A DNA stretch of 64,000 nucleotides from Clostridia bacterium (GCA_017510825.1 JAFWMA010000005.1:1-64000); one strand, 5' to 3'; positions 48,677-58,781 are shown, numbered from the stretch's first letter. The notes: generated by a model from the sequence alone, not told the origin. Translations and numbers: made by a program.

Positions 48677-49495
48677 ATGATTATTTATCCAAAGACAAGT
48701 GATAGCCTTCAAGGATTTGATGTATTGAAACCTTATGTGGAATATAGCCATGGAACAGAGATTCAAATGTTAAAATGGGAAAAACTAGAATATTTAGATG
48801 AGATTATTGATAAAATGATAAGTGAGGTTCCTACGATTGAAGAAATAACTGTACATCCACCTTTGACAGAAGAGTATAATTTTGAAGTTCTTTCATATAA
48901 AAACTTTGATGAAGAAATTAATAGGATAAAATTATTAATTGAATTATCGGAAAAATATAGTATAAGAGTAAATTTACTATATCATACTAGGTGGGATTAT
49001 AATTGTTGGATGAGTAGTGGTGGAGTAAATCGAATGACTCAATTGGTTGAACTTATTGAAAATACAAATATTAAAATTTTAGTTGAAAATATTTATTCAA
49101 TGGTTGATAAGGAAGATTCAACAGTTTTAAAACTCGCTAGGAAAATTGATAGCGAAAATTTCAAAGTTTGTTTAGATATATGTCATTTACACTGTCAGGC
49201 AAATGTTTTTAAATTAGGCTTTGATGAGTTTTTGAGTAATTATTTAAATAAGGATGATTGTGAAAAATATGTTTATCAAATTCATTTTGCTAGTACATTA
49301 AAAAATGATGGATATGTTGAAAAAGCAACACATGGAAGGAAACATGATACTATGGAAAGTTTTGAAGAAGATTATAAGATTCTAAGAGATTATGGCATGG
49401 AAAATAGGATAATAGTTCCTGAAATTTCAGAAGATGATTATTCAATTAGAGTTGATCAGATTGCTGAAATAAAAATGCTTAAAAGGATGTGTTAA
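48677..49495 (+). CDS. Xylose-isomerase-like TIM-barrel protein (sugar phosphate isomerase/epimerase type)
   Basis: 272 residues; AGAGGAGAG precedes the ATG, 17 bases after the zeta-like gene, so probably the last gene of that operon. The superfamily's metal ligands are visible in order: LVENIYS (Glu), VCLDICHLH (Asp/His), QIHFAS (His) and VPEIS (Glu). Members include sugar epimerases and endonuclease IV-like enzymes. Its place after two kinases suggested to act on nucleotide sugars is suggestive but not proof of a functional link. Confidence 0.75.
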   Translation: MIIYPKTSDSLQGFDVLKPYVEYSHGTEIQMLKWEKLEYLDEIIDKMISEVPTIEEITVHPPLTEEYNFEVLSYKNFDEEINRIKLLIELSEKYSIRVNLLYHTRWDYNCWMSSGGVNRMTQLVELIENTNIKILVENIYSMVDKEDSTVLKLARKIDSENFKVCLDICHLHCQANVFKLGFDEFLSNYLNKDDCEKYVYQIHFASTLKNDGYVEKATHGRKHDTMESFEEDYKILRDYGMENRIIVPEISEDDYSIRVDQIAEIKMLKRMC

Positions 49496-49584
49496 ATTTT
49501 GTGATAAAAGGAACGGGTTGTTTGATTGTATTTTGTTCAATAGGTATGAGAGAATTCAAAGGAAAAAAGGAGAATGGAAAAGAG

Positions 49585-50769
49585 ATGGAAGAAAATAAAA
49601 ACATTAAAATGGCTGAAAGCTTTGTGGGAGTACAAACACACACTAGTATTTTAAACAACCAAAATCTAAAAATAAAAAAAACAGGAACAATAATTGCAGA
49701 GGAGCACAGTGTGATTTATTCAAAGCAATATTTACAACAAGCAGGAATTACATTGGTTGCACTTGTGGTCACAATAATTGTGCTTTTAATATTGGCAGGA
49801 GTAACAATAAGTTTAGCAATGAATGATAATGGAGTAATGGACAAGGCTCAGTTTGCATCAAATATGTATGCAAATGCAACAAAAGATGAAAGAGTAATGC
49901 TTGAGGAAATGGAAGATTCGATAATAGATTTATCAGATTCAAGTGGAATAGTAATAAAAGATTCAGATGAAAATAAGATAAATTTATCTCAAATTGCAAA
50001 CTATTATGGAAAATATGTAAACTATAATGGAACAACAGACAAGTACCAGCTATTTTATGTGGATGTGGCAGGAAAATATAGTAATGGAGAACCACGAGTG
50101 TGGTTGCAGTACAAAACATATACAGCTTTACCTGGAGCGTTAGGAAATCAATATAATTCAAGTAGAGATGATGAAATAATAAGTAATGAAGAATCAATAA
50201 TGTGGCAAATAAATCCAGATTTAGATAATAAATATGGAGTAATAATAAGAGGATTAAGTAGTTGGCAAAGCAATGTAAAGGAAGTAGCATATTTAAGTAA
50301 TCCAGAAAATTGGAATGATACATATTTAGCAGAAGGAGATTCAGAAAAAGGAGGATATGCAATAGGAGGAGTAAGTGCAGAGCTATTCTGTGATTCCTAT
50401 AATCAAGCAAGAGGTATAACTGATAGTATAGCGAAAGATTATTTTGAAGCAAAAGCATTCAAAAAAAATAGTAATTATGGATATTTATACAAGCCTGGAT
50501 ATGAGAATGCAGGCACTAAAGATGGAGATTATGGGTCATATACAGATAGTGCAAGTTATCCAATTCAAACAAGTATCTGTAGTGGTATATATAGGTTTAG
50601 TAATAGTAATTCACAATGCCCGTGGCTTTCTTCGATGTCGCCTGAAGCTGCTAACCGTGTGTGCTTTGTGTATGGTAGTGCTTTGAATAATGGAAATGGA
50701 GCTTATGCATATGGAGTGCGTCCAGCAGTTTCTTTACCAACTGATATTGAAATTCAGCTCATAAATTAG
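49585..50769 (+). CDS. Prepilin-like surface protein with variable-type C-terminal domain
   Basis: 394 residues from ATG 49585, after AAAAAAGGAGA; the longer frame from 49489 overlaps the TIM-barrel gene and has no site. N-terminus MEENKNIKMAESFVGV, then QAGITLVALVVTIIVLLILAG at about 50-70 and NGVMDKAQFASNMYANATK. The C-terminus contains GYLYKPGYENAG, CPWLSSMSPEAANRVCFVYG and GAYAYGVRPAVSLPTDI, the (S/G)xRPxVSL ending of DUF6273-type domains. Its upstream 70 bases are nearly identical to those of the gene at 53137. Confidence 0.8.
   Translation: MEENKNIKMAESFVGVQTHTSILNNQNLKIKKTGTIIAEEHSVIYSKQYLQQAGITLVALVVTIIVLLILAGVTISLAMNDNGVMDKAQFASNMYANATKDERVMLEEMEDSIIDLSDSSGIVIKDSDENKINLSQIANYYGKYVNYNGTTDKYQLFYVDVAGKYSNGEPRVWLQYKTYTALPGALGNQYNSSRDDEIISNEESIMWQINPDLDNKYGVIIRGLSSWQSNVKEVAYLSNPENWNDTYLAEGDSEKGGYAIGGVSAELFCDSYNQARGITDSIAKDYFEAKAFKKNSNYGYLYKPGYENAGTKDGDYGSYTDSASYPIQTSICSGIYRFSNSNSQCPWLSSMSPEAANRVCFVYGSALNNGNGAYAYGVRPAVSLPTDIEIQLIN
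50611..50730 (+). other. A-poor segment: second candidate variable region
   Basis: At 50611-50690, by hand count, 14 of 80 bases are A and 38 are G+C, against an A-rich gene body. The segment codes for the C-terminal CPWLSSMSPEAANRVCFVYG stretch just before the YGVRPAVSL framework. Confidence 0.4.
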
Positions 50770-50785
50770 ATGAATAAAACAACGA

Positions 50786-50819
50786 AAAAATGCAAGATTA
50801 ATCTTGCATTTTTATTTTT
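50786..50819 (+). terminator. Rho-independent terminator
   Basis: Stem AAAAATGCAAGA / TCTTGCATTTTT with loop TTAA, followed by further T residues. Confidence 0.88.
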
Positions 50820-50950
50820 GTCAATGACTTTTATGTTTTAATATTGCAATGTATAAAAATATTGGTGTTAAGATAGATATATGGACACAAAAGCGTGGAT
50901 GGTGTATAATATAATTAGTTATGTAATTCAAAATGAAAGAAGTGTCAAAG

Positions 50951-51215
50951 TGGGAAAAAATAAAGTTATAATATTGATTTTAAAAAGATGATTGTTGAGC
51001 AACATAAAACAATAACAGAATTACCCCGTGAATATGACATGAGCCAATCAGCAATACATAAGTGGTGTAACTTATATGGAGAAATAAAAAATGATACTGG
51101 AGAAATAACAACAAAAACAGAATTAGTTGTTAGAGTAATTGCAAATGCAAGAATTAAAGGAAAATTCCAAAAAAATGCAATATTTCATAGTGACTTTAGG
51201 AAGTTAAAAAGATAA
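50951..51215 (+). pseudogene. IS3-type transposase remnant
   Basis: A GTG-started frame reads GKNK, then with one frame change SYNIDFKKMIVEQHKTITEL, REYDMSQSAIHKWCNLYGEIK, the IS3 OrfA helix-turn-helix. The end AIFHSDF recalls the IFHSD(R)G motif of OrfB, so most of the element has been deleted. A TGGACAC motif at 50882 may be the old left end. It is homologous to the remnant at 34395. Confidence 0.7.
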
Positions 51216-51311
51216 ATAAAGTCTTTATACTATAATATAAAGCAACAAAAATCATATATATTTGAAACTTTATGAAAAATATTGAAAAATTTCGAATATA
51301 CTAGAAACTTC

Positions 51312-51340
51312 TTGACAAAATTATATTATAATGTTATTAT
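51312..51340 (+). promoter_or_regulatory. Promoter for the DUF4143 ATPase gene
   Basis: TTGACA, 17-base spacer, TATTAT, 30 bases before the start codon. Confidence 0.7.
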
Positions 51341-51370
51341 AGAAATTAGTAAGGGAAGGAGCTTATTTGT

Positions 51371-52576
51371 ATGATAAAACGTGAGAGATATTTAAAAAAG
51401 ATAAGAGAATCATATGATAGTGAACTCATAAAAATAATAATTGGAGTAAGACGTTCAGGAAAATCTGTGTTAATGACGCAGATAATAGAAGAACTAAAAG
51501 CAAGAGAAATAAATGATGACCATATTATATACATAAATTTTGAAGACTATGATTATTCTGACTATACAAAGCCTAAAGAATTTCACAAATATGTGAAGGG
51601 AAAAATTAAAGACGAAAAGAAGTATTATTTGTTTTTTGATGAGATTCAAAATGTAGATGAATTTGAGAAAGTTATAAACTCTTTTAGAGCAACATTGAAT
51701 GTAAGTATATTTATTACTGGATCGAATAGCAAAGTTTTGTCAGGAGAGTTAGCAACATATTTAACTGGTAGATACATTAGCTATAAGATGATGCCATTTA
51801 CTTTTTCGGAATATCTAGAACTTCAAAAGAGTCAAAGGATAGAAAAAAGAAAAGAAGAATCATTTGAAGAGTATTTAGAATGGGGAGGAATGCCACAAAT
51901 ATACAACACCCCTAGTATACAAGAACGAAAAATGTACCTAAGAGATTTATATAATACAGTAATACTAAAAGATATTGTTGAAAGAAATAGCATAAAAGAT
52001 ATAAATACTTTAAATAGAGTCCTTCAGTTTATGATGGAAAATATAGGAGGTGTAATATCAGCTAATTCAATAACTAATTTTTTAAAAAATGATAAGATTA
52101 GAATAAGCGTTGATACAATATTAAACTACATAGAATATATTACTAATTCAATGATTGTAAGCAAAGCACATAGATATAACATAAGAGGAAAAGCAGTTAT
52201 GACATTGTTAGAAAAGTATTATTTAGTTGATATAGGGCTACTACAATTAAAAAATACGCAGGTTGAGAAAAAAGTAGGAGGAAGATTGGAGAATATTGTA
52301 TATAATGAATTATTAGCACGTGGATATGATGTATATATAGGAAAAACGGATAATGGAGAAATAGATTTTGTAGTTGATAATTTTGGTGAGAAGTTTTATA
52401 TACAGGTTGCAGATTACCTTTCAAGTGATGATGTTATAAAAAGAGAATTTGGAGCATATGATGGAGTTAAAGATAATTACCCTAAGTATGTACTAACAAT
52501 GGATAAAATTGACTATAGTAAAGATGGAATTATTCATAAAAATATTATTGAATGGTTGTTGGATTTTGAGAATTAA
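51371..52576 (+). CDS. AAA-type ATPase with DUF4143 domain
   Basis: 401 residues; AAGGAG lies nine bases before the ATG. Walker A GVRRSGKSVLM (residues 25-35), Walker B YYLFFDEIQN near 91, sensor FITGSNSKVL and the family-specific LTGRYISYKMMPFTFSEYL. The C-terminal DUF4143 part ends in ENIVYNELLARGYDVYIGKT and GEIDFVV, resembling a PD-(D/E)xK nuclease core. These proteins are common accessory genes in anaerobes, often near mobile DNA; function is unknown. It follows an IS3 remnant. Confidence 0.87.
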   Translation: MIKRERYLKKIRESYDSELIKIIIGVRRSGKSVLMTQIIEELKAREINDDHIIYINFEDYDYSDYTKPKEFHKYVKGKIKDEKKYYLFFDEIQNVDEFEKVINSFRATLNVSIFITGSNSKVLSGELATYLTGRYISYKMMPFTFSEYLELQKSQRIEKRKEESFEEYLEWGGMPQIYNTPSIQERKMYLRDLYNTVILKDIVERNSIKDINTLNRVLQFMMENIGGVISANSITNFLKNDKIRISVDTILNYIEYITNSMIVSKAHRYNIRGKAVMTLLEKYYLVDIGLLQLKNTQVEKKVGGRLENIVYNELLARGYDVYIGKTDNGEIDFVVDNFGEKFYIQVADYLSSDDVIKREFGAYDGVKDNYPKYVLTMDKIDYSKDGIIHKNIIEWLLDFEN

Positions 52577-52646
52577 GAGGATGGAAGTATGAAGGTAAAA
52601 TTCATAGTTACTGTAGGCAGATGGACTGCAAACAAAAAATAAAAAA

Positions 52647-52745
52647 GGAAGAATAAGTAATTTATATAAATATCAAAAAGAATTGCATGGATGTAGTGCA
52701 GAAGGACACATAAGTCATTTATTAGAATATAGACTGGCTGTATAA
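52647..52745 (+). pseudogene. C-terminal fragment of an ISLre2-family transposase
   Basis: The short frame reads GRISNLYKYQKELHGCSAEG then HISHLLEYRLAV and stops. GCSAEGHxSH is the signature near the C-terminus of ISLre2 transposases. TTGACACTATC at about 52819 may be the remaining right end. The rest of the 52577-53136 gap is AT-rich DNA without a gene; its last 70 bases match the upstream region of the gene at 49585. Confidence 0.65.
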
Positions 52746-53136
52746 ACAGCTTATTTATAGAGCAATTTTGAGGGCATAAAGAGGGTATAAAAATTTTTTA
52801 TAAAAAACCCGAAAAAAATTGACACTATCCTATATCTTTTGTGATGTTGATTTTTCAATTTTATTAATATATAATGTTATTATCAAATTTGGTAAGGCTA
52901 AAAATAAATGAGGTGCTTAGAATAGGAATATTTTAGAAATAGGACATAGGTGTTTTTTGTTTTTTTGAGGATGTCGAGTAATATAATGTGACTGAATTAT
53001 GTTAATTTACCACACTGCTAATTTGCTTTCTATAATGTAATATTTGATGAAATTTTTTTGTGTTTATCGATTGTTTGATAGTATTTTGTTAAAGAGGTAT
53101 GAGAGAATTCAAAGGAAAAAAGGAGAATAGAAAGAG

Positions 53137-54405
53137 ATGGAAAGAGATAGAAGTATTAAAGTAGTTGAAATCCTTGTGGGAGTACATACAAGTATTTTAA
53201 ATAACAAAAAGGAAAAATTAAAACAGGCTGAAATAACAATTGTAGATAAATACAATATGCTTCATTCAAAGAAATACCTACAACAAGCCGGTATAACATT
53301 AGTGGCACTTGTAGTTACAGTGATAGTGCTTTTAATATTGGCAGGTGTAACAATAAGTCTAGCACTAAATGATAATGGAGTAATGGACAAGGCGCAACTT
53401 GCATCAAATATATATGCAAATGCAACAAAGGATGAAGCAAAAATGGTGGATCAAATTGAGGGAGATGTGGATAATTTAACTGCTGGATTTATAGCTTTAA
53501 AATCATTAAAAATTGGTGATATAAATTTAAAAACCCTATCAAAAGAGGAATTCGAAAGTTTATATGGACTTGAAACTGATTATAAATCAAAATTGCATCC
53601 AAACATAAAATGGCAGTTGTTTTATGCAGATGAAGAAAATATATACATAATTGCAAGTGATTACGTTCCAAATTCTGAACTGCCATGTGATGGAGTTACA
53701 ATAGGAAATCAAACTTTTAGCTCTACTGATTTAATGAAGTCAACAAGTACGGAGTATCAATGGTCAACATACTGTGCGATGTTTGCTAGTGACAATAGTT
53801 ATAATGATTATGTAATGACAGAGGAAAGTGAATATAGAAAAGGTTCTCAATCATGCTTTTTAAAGGAAGGAGATGCAAATAGAAATCTGCTAGTTAGTAA
53901 ATACTTAAAATGGGTAGATAATTATCCAGATAGTACAAATATAAATATTAGTGTTGTAGCATATATGATGGATAAAGAAAAATGGAAGAGTTTTGCTGAT
54001 GGGATAGGTGGAGCATATGCTATTGGTGGTCCTACATTAGAGATGTTTGTAAAATCATATAATGAAGCAAATGTGAGTACACATACAAATAAACTAATTG
54101 GGTATGATGATGTGGAAGATACAGGAAAATGGAATGTTAATGGGTATGCGGAAAAAACAGAAAAGAATACTGGATGGTTATTTTATGGAACTTATGGTGA
54201 TTTACCTACAAGTAGTAATAATGATATGTGGGTAAGAAAATCTTCTATAAAAGCATGTGGATATTGGCTAGCATCCCCATCATCATGGACTTCTGATAGG
54301 GGAATAATAATATATTTTGGAGGATGTGTTTATTCTAATTATGTACATTCTTATGGCTATGGATTCAGACCGTTAGTTGTTATACCAAAGTCTATGATAA
54401 AATAG
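53137..54405 (+). CDS. Prepilin-like surface protein with variable-type C-terminal domain
   Basis: 422 residues; AAAAAAGGAG precedes the ATG by about 15 bases, in the same context as the gene at 49585. MERDRSIKVVEILVGVHTSI, then QAGITLVALVVTVIVLLILAG at about 50-70 and NGVMDKAQLASNIYANATK. The C-terminus GGAYAIGGPTLEMFVKSYNE, YWLASPSSWTSDRGI and SYGYGFRPLVVIPK matches the DUF6273-type framework. The two neighbours at 49585 and 53137 are close paralogues through the N-terminal 120 residues and then diverge, so the C-terminal part is the variable module. Confidence 0.8.
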   Translation: MERDRSIKVVEILVGVHTSILNNKKEKLKQAEITIVDKYNMLHSKKYLQQAGITLVALVVTVIVLLILAGVTISLALNDNGVMDKAQLASNIYANATKDEAKMVDQIEGDVDNLTAGFIALKSLKIGDINLKTLSKEEFESLYGLETDYKSKLHPNIKWQLFYADEENIYIIASDYVPNSELPCDGVTIGNQTFSSTDLMKSTSTEYQWSTYCAMFASDNSYNDYVMTEESEYRKGSQSCFLKEGDANRNLLVSKYLKWVDNYPDSTNINISVVAYMMDKEKWKSFADGIGGAYAIGGPTLEMFVKSYNEANVSTHTNKLIGYDDVEDTGKWNVNGYAEKTEKNTGWLFYGTYGDLPTSSNNDMWVRKSSIKACGYWLASPSSWTSDRGIIIYFGGCVYSNYVHSYGYGFRPLVVIPKSMIK

Positions 54406-54442
54406 AATTAAAAAAATATGAGTTATAATAAAATGTAATACA

Positions 54443-54478
54443 AAAACCTCTTAATTTTCTTGAAAATTAAGAGGTTTT
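54443..54478 (+). terminator. Rho-independent terminator overlapping the adhE promoter
   Basis: Perfect 16-bp stem AAAACCTCTTAATTTT / AAAATTAAGAGGTTTT with loop CTTG. Confidence 0.88.
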
Positions 54479-54488
54479 GTGATATTAT
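54460..54488 (+). promoter_or_regulatory. Promoter for adhE
   Basis: TTGAAA, 17-base spacer, TATTAT, located inside and just after the terminator stem; the start codon follows about 43 bases later. Confidence 0.55.
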
Positions 54489-54530
54489 TATGGTGAAAAA
54501 ATATACTGTATAGAGAAGGGAGATGATAGG

Positions 54531-57125
54531 GTGAATGAAAATTACTGCACTGTTGATAGTGTGGAAGCATTAGAGGAAACCTTGAAGAAGGTTAGAAAAG
54601 CTCAAGAAGAATTTTCTAAATTTTCACAAGAGAAAGTAGATTCTATATTTAAAGCTGCTGCAATTGCAAGTAACAATGCGAGAATTTATTTGGCTAAAAT
54701 GGCAGTTGAAGAAACTGGCATGGGTATTTTAGAAGACAAAGTAATAAAAAATCATTATGCTTCTGAGTATATTTATAATAAATATAGAAATAAAAAAACA
54801 TGTGGAATTATTGAAGAAGATAAAGCTTATGGGATTAAGAAAATAGCGGAGCCTATTGGAATTATAGCAGCTGTTATACCAACAACTAATCCAACTTCTA
54901 CAGCAATATTTAAAACACTATTATCTTTAAAAACAAGAAATGGAATAATTATTAGCCCTCATCCAAGAGCTAAAAAGTCAACAATAGAAGCAAGTAAAAT
55001 TGTATTAGAAGCTGCTGTGAAAGCAGGGGCTCCTGAAAATATTATATCTTGGATTGATGTTCCATCATTAGAATTAACAAATCATTTAATGCAGAGTGTA
55101 GATTTAATTTTAGCTACTGGTGGTCCAGGAATGGTTAAATCAGCATATTCTAGTGGCAAACCAGCAATTGGAGTTGGAGCTGGGAATGTTCCTGCATTAG
55201 TTGATGATTCAGCTGATATTACATTGGCAGTTAACTCAATTATTCATTCAAAAACATTTGATAATGGAATGATCTGTGCTTCTGAGCAGTCTGTTATTAT
55301 AATAGATAAAGTTTATGATGAGGTGAAATCAGAGTTCGAAAAGAGAGGATGTTATTTTTTAAATGATGAAGAAATTGACAAGGTTAGAAAAACTATCATA
55401 ATTAATGGAGGATTAAATGCAAAGATAGTGGGACAAAAAGCTTATACAATTGCAAAACTAGCTGAGGTGGAAGTTCCAGAAAATACGAAAATATTGATTG
55501 GAGAGGTCGAGCATGTTGATTTTTCTGAAGAATTTGCACATGAAAAATTGTCTCCTATTTTAGCTATGTATAAGGCTAATAGTTTTGATGATGCGATGAG
55601 TAAAGCTCACCAGTTAGTAATGAATGGAGGAATAGGTCATACATCTTCATTGTATATAAATACTTTAACTGGGAGTGAAAAGATTGAGAAGTTTTATAAT
55701 AAAATGAAAACATGCAGGGTTTTGATTAATACTCCATCGTCACAAGGGGGAATAGGTGATTTGTATAACTTTAGATTAACTCCATCATTAACTTTAGGTT
55801 GTGGATCTTGGGGTGGTAATTCTGTATCGGAAAATGTTGGAGTAGATCACCTACTAAATATAAAAACAGTTGCTGAAAGGAGAGAGAATATGCTTTGGCT
55901 TAGAGTACCTGAAAAGGTATATATAAAAAGACATTGTTTACCAGTTGCTCTCGAAGATTTAAAAGATAAGAAAAGGGCGTTTATTGTTACAGATAAATTT
56001 TTATTTGAGAATGGTTATACTAAAGTAATTATAGAAAAATTAGAAGAATTGCAAATAGAACATACAATATTTTCAAATATAGCACCTGATCCTAATTTAG
56101 CTTGTGCAAAAGAAGGAGCTGAGTTAATGAAAGCTTTTGAACCAGATTGTATAATAGCGGTTGGTGGCGGTTCAGCAATGGATGCTGGAAAAATAATGTG
56201 GGTGCTATATGAACATCCTGAAGTTGATTTTTTGGATATGGCAATGAGATTTATGGATATTAGAAAGAGGGTGTATGATTTTCCTAAGATGGGAGAAAAA
56301 GCATACTTTGTTGCTGTTCCGACATCAGCGGGAACTGGTTCAGAAGTTACACCATTTGCTGTAATAACAGACGAACAAACTGGTGTGAAATATCCACTAG
56401 CTGATTATGAATTATTACCTAAAATGGCAATTGTAGATAGTGATATGATGATGAATGCACCAAAAGGATTGACATCTGCATCTGGAATAGATGCGTTGGT
56501 TCATAGCATAGAAGCTTATGTATCAATGATGTCAACAGAATTTACAGATAGTATGGCCTTGGAGGCAATAAAAATAATATTTGAATATTTACCTAGGGCT
56601 TATGACAAAGGAGCAGAAGATCCTGAAGCTAGAGAAAAAATGGCACATGCAGCGACACTTGCTGGAATGGCTTTTGCAAATGCGTTTTTAGGAATTTGCC
56701 ATTCGATGGGACATAAATTAGGAGCATATCATCATTTACCTCATGGAATAACAGTTTCATTAGTCTTAAATGAAGTTATGAAATATAATTCAGAAGATGC
56801 GCCAACTAAAATGGGAACATTTCCTCAATATGAATATCCAAATACTTTGAGAAGATATGCCGAAATAGCAGAATGTTTAGGAATTGAAGGAAAAGATGAT
56901 AATGAAAAATTAGAAAAATTACTTGTGAGAATTGATGAACTTAAAGATTCAATAGGAATAAAGCACACAATAAAGGATTATGGAATTTCTGAAAAAGATT
57001 TTTTAAATACATTAGATGTGATGTCAGAACAAGCATTTGATGATCAATGCACAGGTGCAAATCCAAGATATCCATTAATAGAAGAGATAAAAGAAATTTA
57101 TAAAAAAGCATATTATGGTAAATAA
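54531..57125 (+). CDS. adhE: Bifunctional acetaldehyde-CoA/alcohol dehydrogenase
   Basis: 864 residues from GTG 54531 (AAGGGAG upstream), the normal length. The N-terminal aldehyde dehydrogenase (about 1-440) shows [27 protein letters not shown] and the catalytic Cys249 in [10 protein letters not shown]. The C-terminal iron-dependent alcohol dehydrogenase (about 450-864) has [29 protein letters not shown] and the iron-binding His set in [19 protein letters not shown]. It converts acetyl-CoA to ethanol through acetaldehyde and re-oxidises two NADH, a main fermentative route in anaerobes. Full-length spirosome-type AdhE; no missing key residues seen. Confidence 0.97.
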   Translation: MNENYCTVDSVEALEETLKKVRKAQEEFSKFSQEKVDSIFKAAAIASNNARIYLAKMAVEETGMGILEDKVIKNHYASEYIYNKYRNKKTCGIIEEDKAYGIKKIAEPIGIIAAVIPTTNPTSTAIFKTLLSLKTRNGIIISPHPRAKKSTIEASKIVLEAAVKAGAPENIISWIDVPSLELTNHLMQSVDLILATGGPGMVKSAYSSGKPAIGVGAGNVPALVDDSADITLAVNSIIHSKTFDNGMICASEQSVIIIDKVYDEVKSEFEKRGCYFLNDEEIDKVRKTIIINGGLNAKIVGQKAYTIAKLAEVEVPENTKILIGEVEHVDFSEEFAHEKLSPILAMYKANSFDDAMSKAHQLVMNGGIGHTSSLYINTLTGSEKIEKFYNKMKTCRVLINTPSSQGGIGDLYNFRLTPSLTLGCGSWGGNSVSENVGVDHLLNIKTVAERRENMLWLRVPEKVYIKRHCLPVALEDLKDKKRAFIVTDKFLFENGYTKVIIEKLEELQIEHTIFSNIAPDPNLACAKEGAELMKAFEPDCIIAVGGGSAMDAGKIMWVLYEHPEVDFLDMAMRFMDIRKRVYDFPKMGEKAYFVAVPTSAGTGSEVTPFAVITDEQTGVKYPLADYELLPKMAIVDSDMMMNAPKGLTSASGIDALVHSIEAYVSMMSTEFTDSMALEAIKIIFEYLPRAYDKGAEDPEAREKMAHAATLAGMAFANAFLGICHSMGHKLGAYHHLPHGITVSLVLNEVMKYNSEDAPTKMGTFPQYEYPNTLRRYAEIAECLGIEGKDDNEKLEKLLVRIDELKDSIGIKHTIKDYGISEKDFLNTLDVMSEQAFDDQCTGANPRYPLIEEIKEIYKKAYYGK

Positions 57126-57194
57126 ATTCACATAAAAATATATTATGAAATGATGTTATTAAAGCAAATTATTAGTTAATGAAAGGAGCAAGAT

Positions 57195-57956
57195 ATGGAA
57201 TATAAATTAGCAAATCAAATAGCAAAAAGAAAAACAAAGCAGGTATTTAGAGATCGAGATTCAACTATAAAATTATTTGTAAAGAAGTATTCAAAAGCAG
57301 CTATTTTAAATGAGGCACTGAACTTAGCTAGAGTAGAAGAAGGAACAGATTTAAATATTCCTAAATTAAAAGAAGTTACGATGATTGATGATAGATGGGG
57401 ATTAGTTATTGAGTATATTGAGGGTTATTCATTAGCGGAATTAATGGATGATAATCCGGATAAGATTGATGAATATTTAGAATTGTTTGTAAAAATTCAA
57501 TTAGAAATCTTTTCTAAGAAGGTGCCTTTATTAAATAAAATAAAAGATAAATATAACAGAAAGATTACAGAAACGGATTTAATTGATGAAGATGTAAAGT
57601 ATAATTTATTACACAAATTGGATGGATTAAAAAACCGTTCAAAATTATGTCATGGTGATTTTATGCCAAGTAATGTTATAATTACAGATAGTGGAAAGTA
57701 TTACATAATTGATTGGGCTCATGTAACTAGGGGAAATGAAAGTGCAGATGCAGCTAAGACATATTTAACACTAAAACTAAATAAAAAAGATGATTTGGCT
57801 GAAAAATATATGAACTTATTCTGTAAAAAAACAGATATTTCGAAGAAAGATATTCAAGATTGGATACCGATAGTAGCTGCAGCAGAAATAACAAAAGGTG
57901 ACAAATCTGAATATAAATTTTTAAGCCAATGGATTAATGTTGCTGATTATGAATAA
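57195..57956 (+). CDS. Aminoglycoside phosphotransferase/choline kinase-like small-molecule kinase
   Basis: 253 residues; AAAGGAG before the ATG. The protein-kinase-like APH fold is shown by the catalytic loop CHGDFMPSNVI (about 152-162) and the metal-binding YIIDWAHVTRGN (about 171-182). An upstream hinge segment reads GLVIEYIEGYSLAELM. The substrate (aminoglycoside, choline, homoserine or other hydroxyl compound) cannot be inferred. It stands alone with its own terminator. Confidence 0.85.
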   Translation: MEYKLANQIAKRKTKQVFRDRDSTIKLFVKKYSKAAILNEALNLARVEEGTDLNIPKLKEVTMIDDRWGLVIEYIEGYSLAELMDDNPDKIDEYLELFVKIQLEIFSKKVPLLNKIKDKYNRKITETDLIDEDVKYNLLHKLDGLKNRSKLCHGDFMPSNVIITDSGKYYIIDWAHVTRGNESADAAKTYLTLKLNKKDDLAEKYMNLFCKKTDISKKDIQDWIPIVAAAEITKGDKSEYKFLSQWINVADYE

Positions 57957-57964
57957 ATTGTAAG

Positions 57965-57999
57965 AAAAACACATAATTACTTGATAATTATGTGTTTTT
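57965..57999 (+). terminator. Rho-independent terminator
   Basis: Perfect 15-bp stem AAAAACACATAATTA / TAATTATGTGTTTTT with loop CTTGA and a T tail. Confidence 0.92.
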
Positions 58000-58053
58000 T
58001 ATTATATAATAAAAAGTGGTGTAATTATACTAAGTTAAAGGAGGAATGATAAT

Positions 58054-58746
58054 ATGTTAAAATTAGTTTTAGTAAGGCATGGCCAAAGTGAATGGAATTT
58101 AGAAAATAAATTTACAGGATGGACTGATGTTGAACTATCAGAACAAGGGGTAAAAGAAGCAAAAGAAGCTGGAAATATACTTAAACAAAAAGGATATTCA
58201 TTTGATAAAGCTTATACATCAGAACTAAAAAGAGCTCAACACACATTAGACTATATACTTGAAGAAATGGGAGAAAAAGGAATTCCTATAGAAAAGAGTT
58301 GGAGATTAAATGAGAGACATTATGGTGCCTTGCAGGGATTAAATAAAGATGAAACTAGAGAAAAATATGGTGCAGATCAAGTACTTTTATGGAGGAGAAG
58401 TATAGATGTTAAACCACCAGAATTATCAGAAGATGATCCAAGGTTCCCAGGTAATGATTCAAAATATAGGAATTTGAAACCTGAAGAGTTACCAAAAACA
58501 GAAAATTTAATTGATACTATTAATAGAGTAATGGTGCTTTGGAACTCAGAGATAAAAAACGATTTATTAGAAGGAAAAAGAATAATAATTGCAGCACATG
58601 GTAATTCGTTAAGAGGATTAATAAAATATTTAGATAAAATTAGTGATAAAGAGATAATTAATGTTGAACTTGAAACAGGAAATCCAATTTGCTATGAACT
58701 AGATGATAATTTACAACCAATAAGGCATTATTATGTGAAAGACTAA
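58054..58746 (+). CDS. gpmA: 2,3-bisphosphoglycerate-dependent phosphoglycerate mutase
   Basis: 230 residues; AAAGGAGG precedes the [14 protein letters not shown] carries the phosphorylated His9, followed by [38 protein letters not shown] and [13 protein letters not shown] with the second catalytic His. This is the cofactor-dependent GpmA, interconverting 3- and 2-phosphoglycerate in glycolysis. Length is normal (E. coli 250). Confidence 0.96.
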   Translation: MLKLVLVRHGQSEWNLENKFTGWTDVELSEQGVKEAKEAGNILKQKGYSFDKAYTSELKRAQHTLDYILEEMGEKGIPIEKSWRLNERHYGALQGLNKDETREKYGADQVLLWRRSIDVKPPELSEDDPRFPGNDSKYRNLKPEELPKTENLIDTINRVMVLWNSEIKNDLLEGKRIIIAAHGNSLRGLIKYLDKISDKEIINVELETGNPICYELDDNLQPIRHYYVKD

Positions 58747-58781
58747 AAAGGTGATTTATGTTAGAAGAATATTCTAATATA

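Noticed and set aside
49769..50458. 229-codon minus-strand ORF
   Set aside because: Leu/His/Tyr-rich shadow of the prepilin-like gene, no ribosome binding site and no domain.
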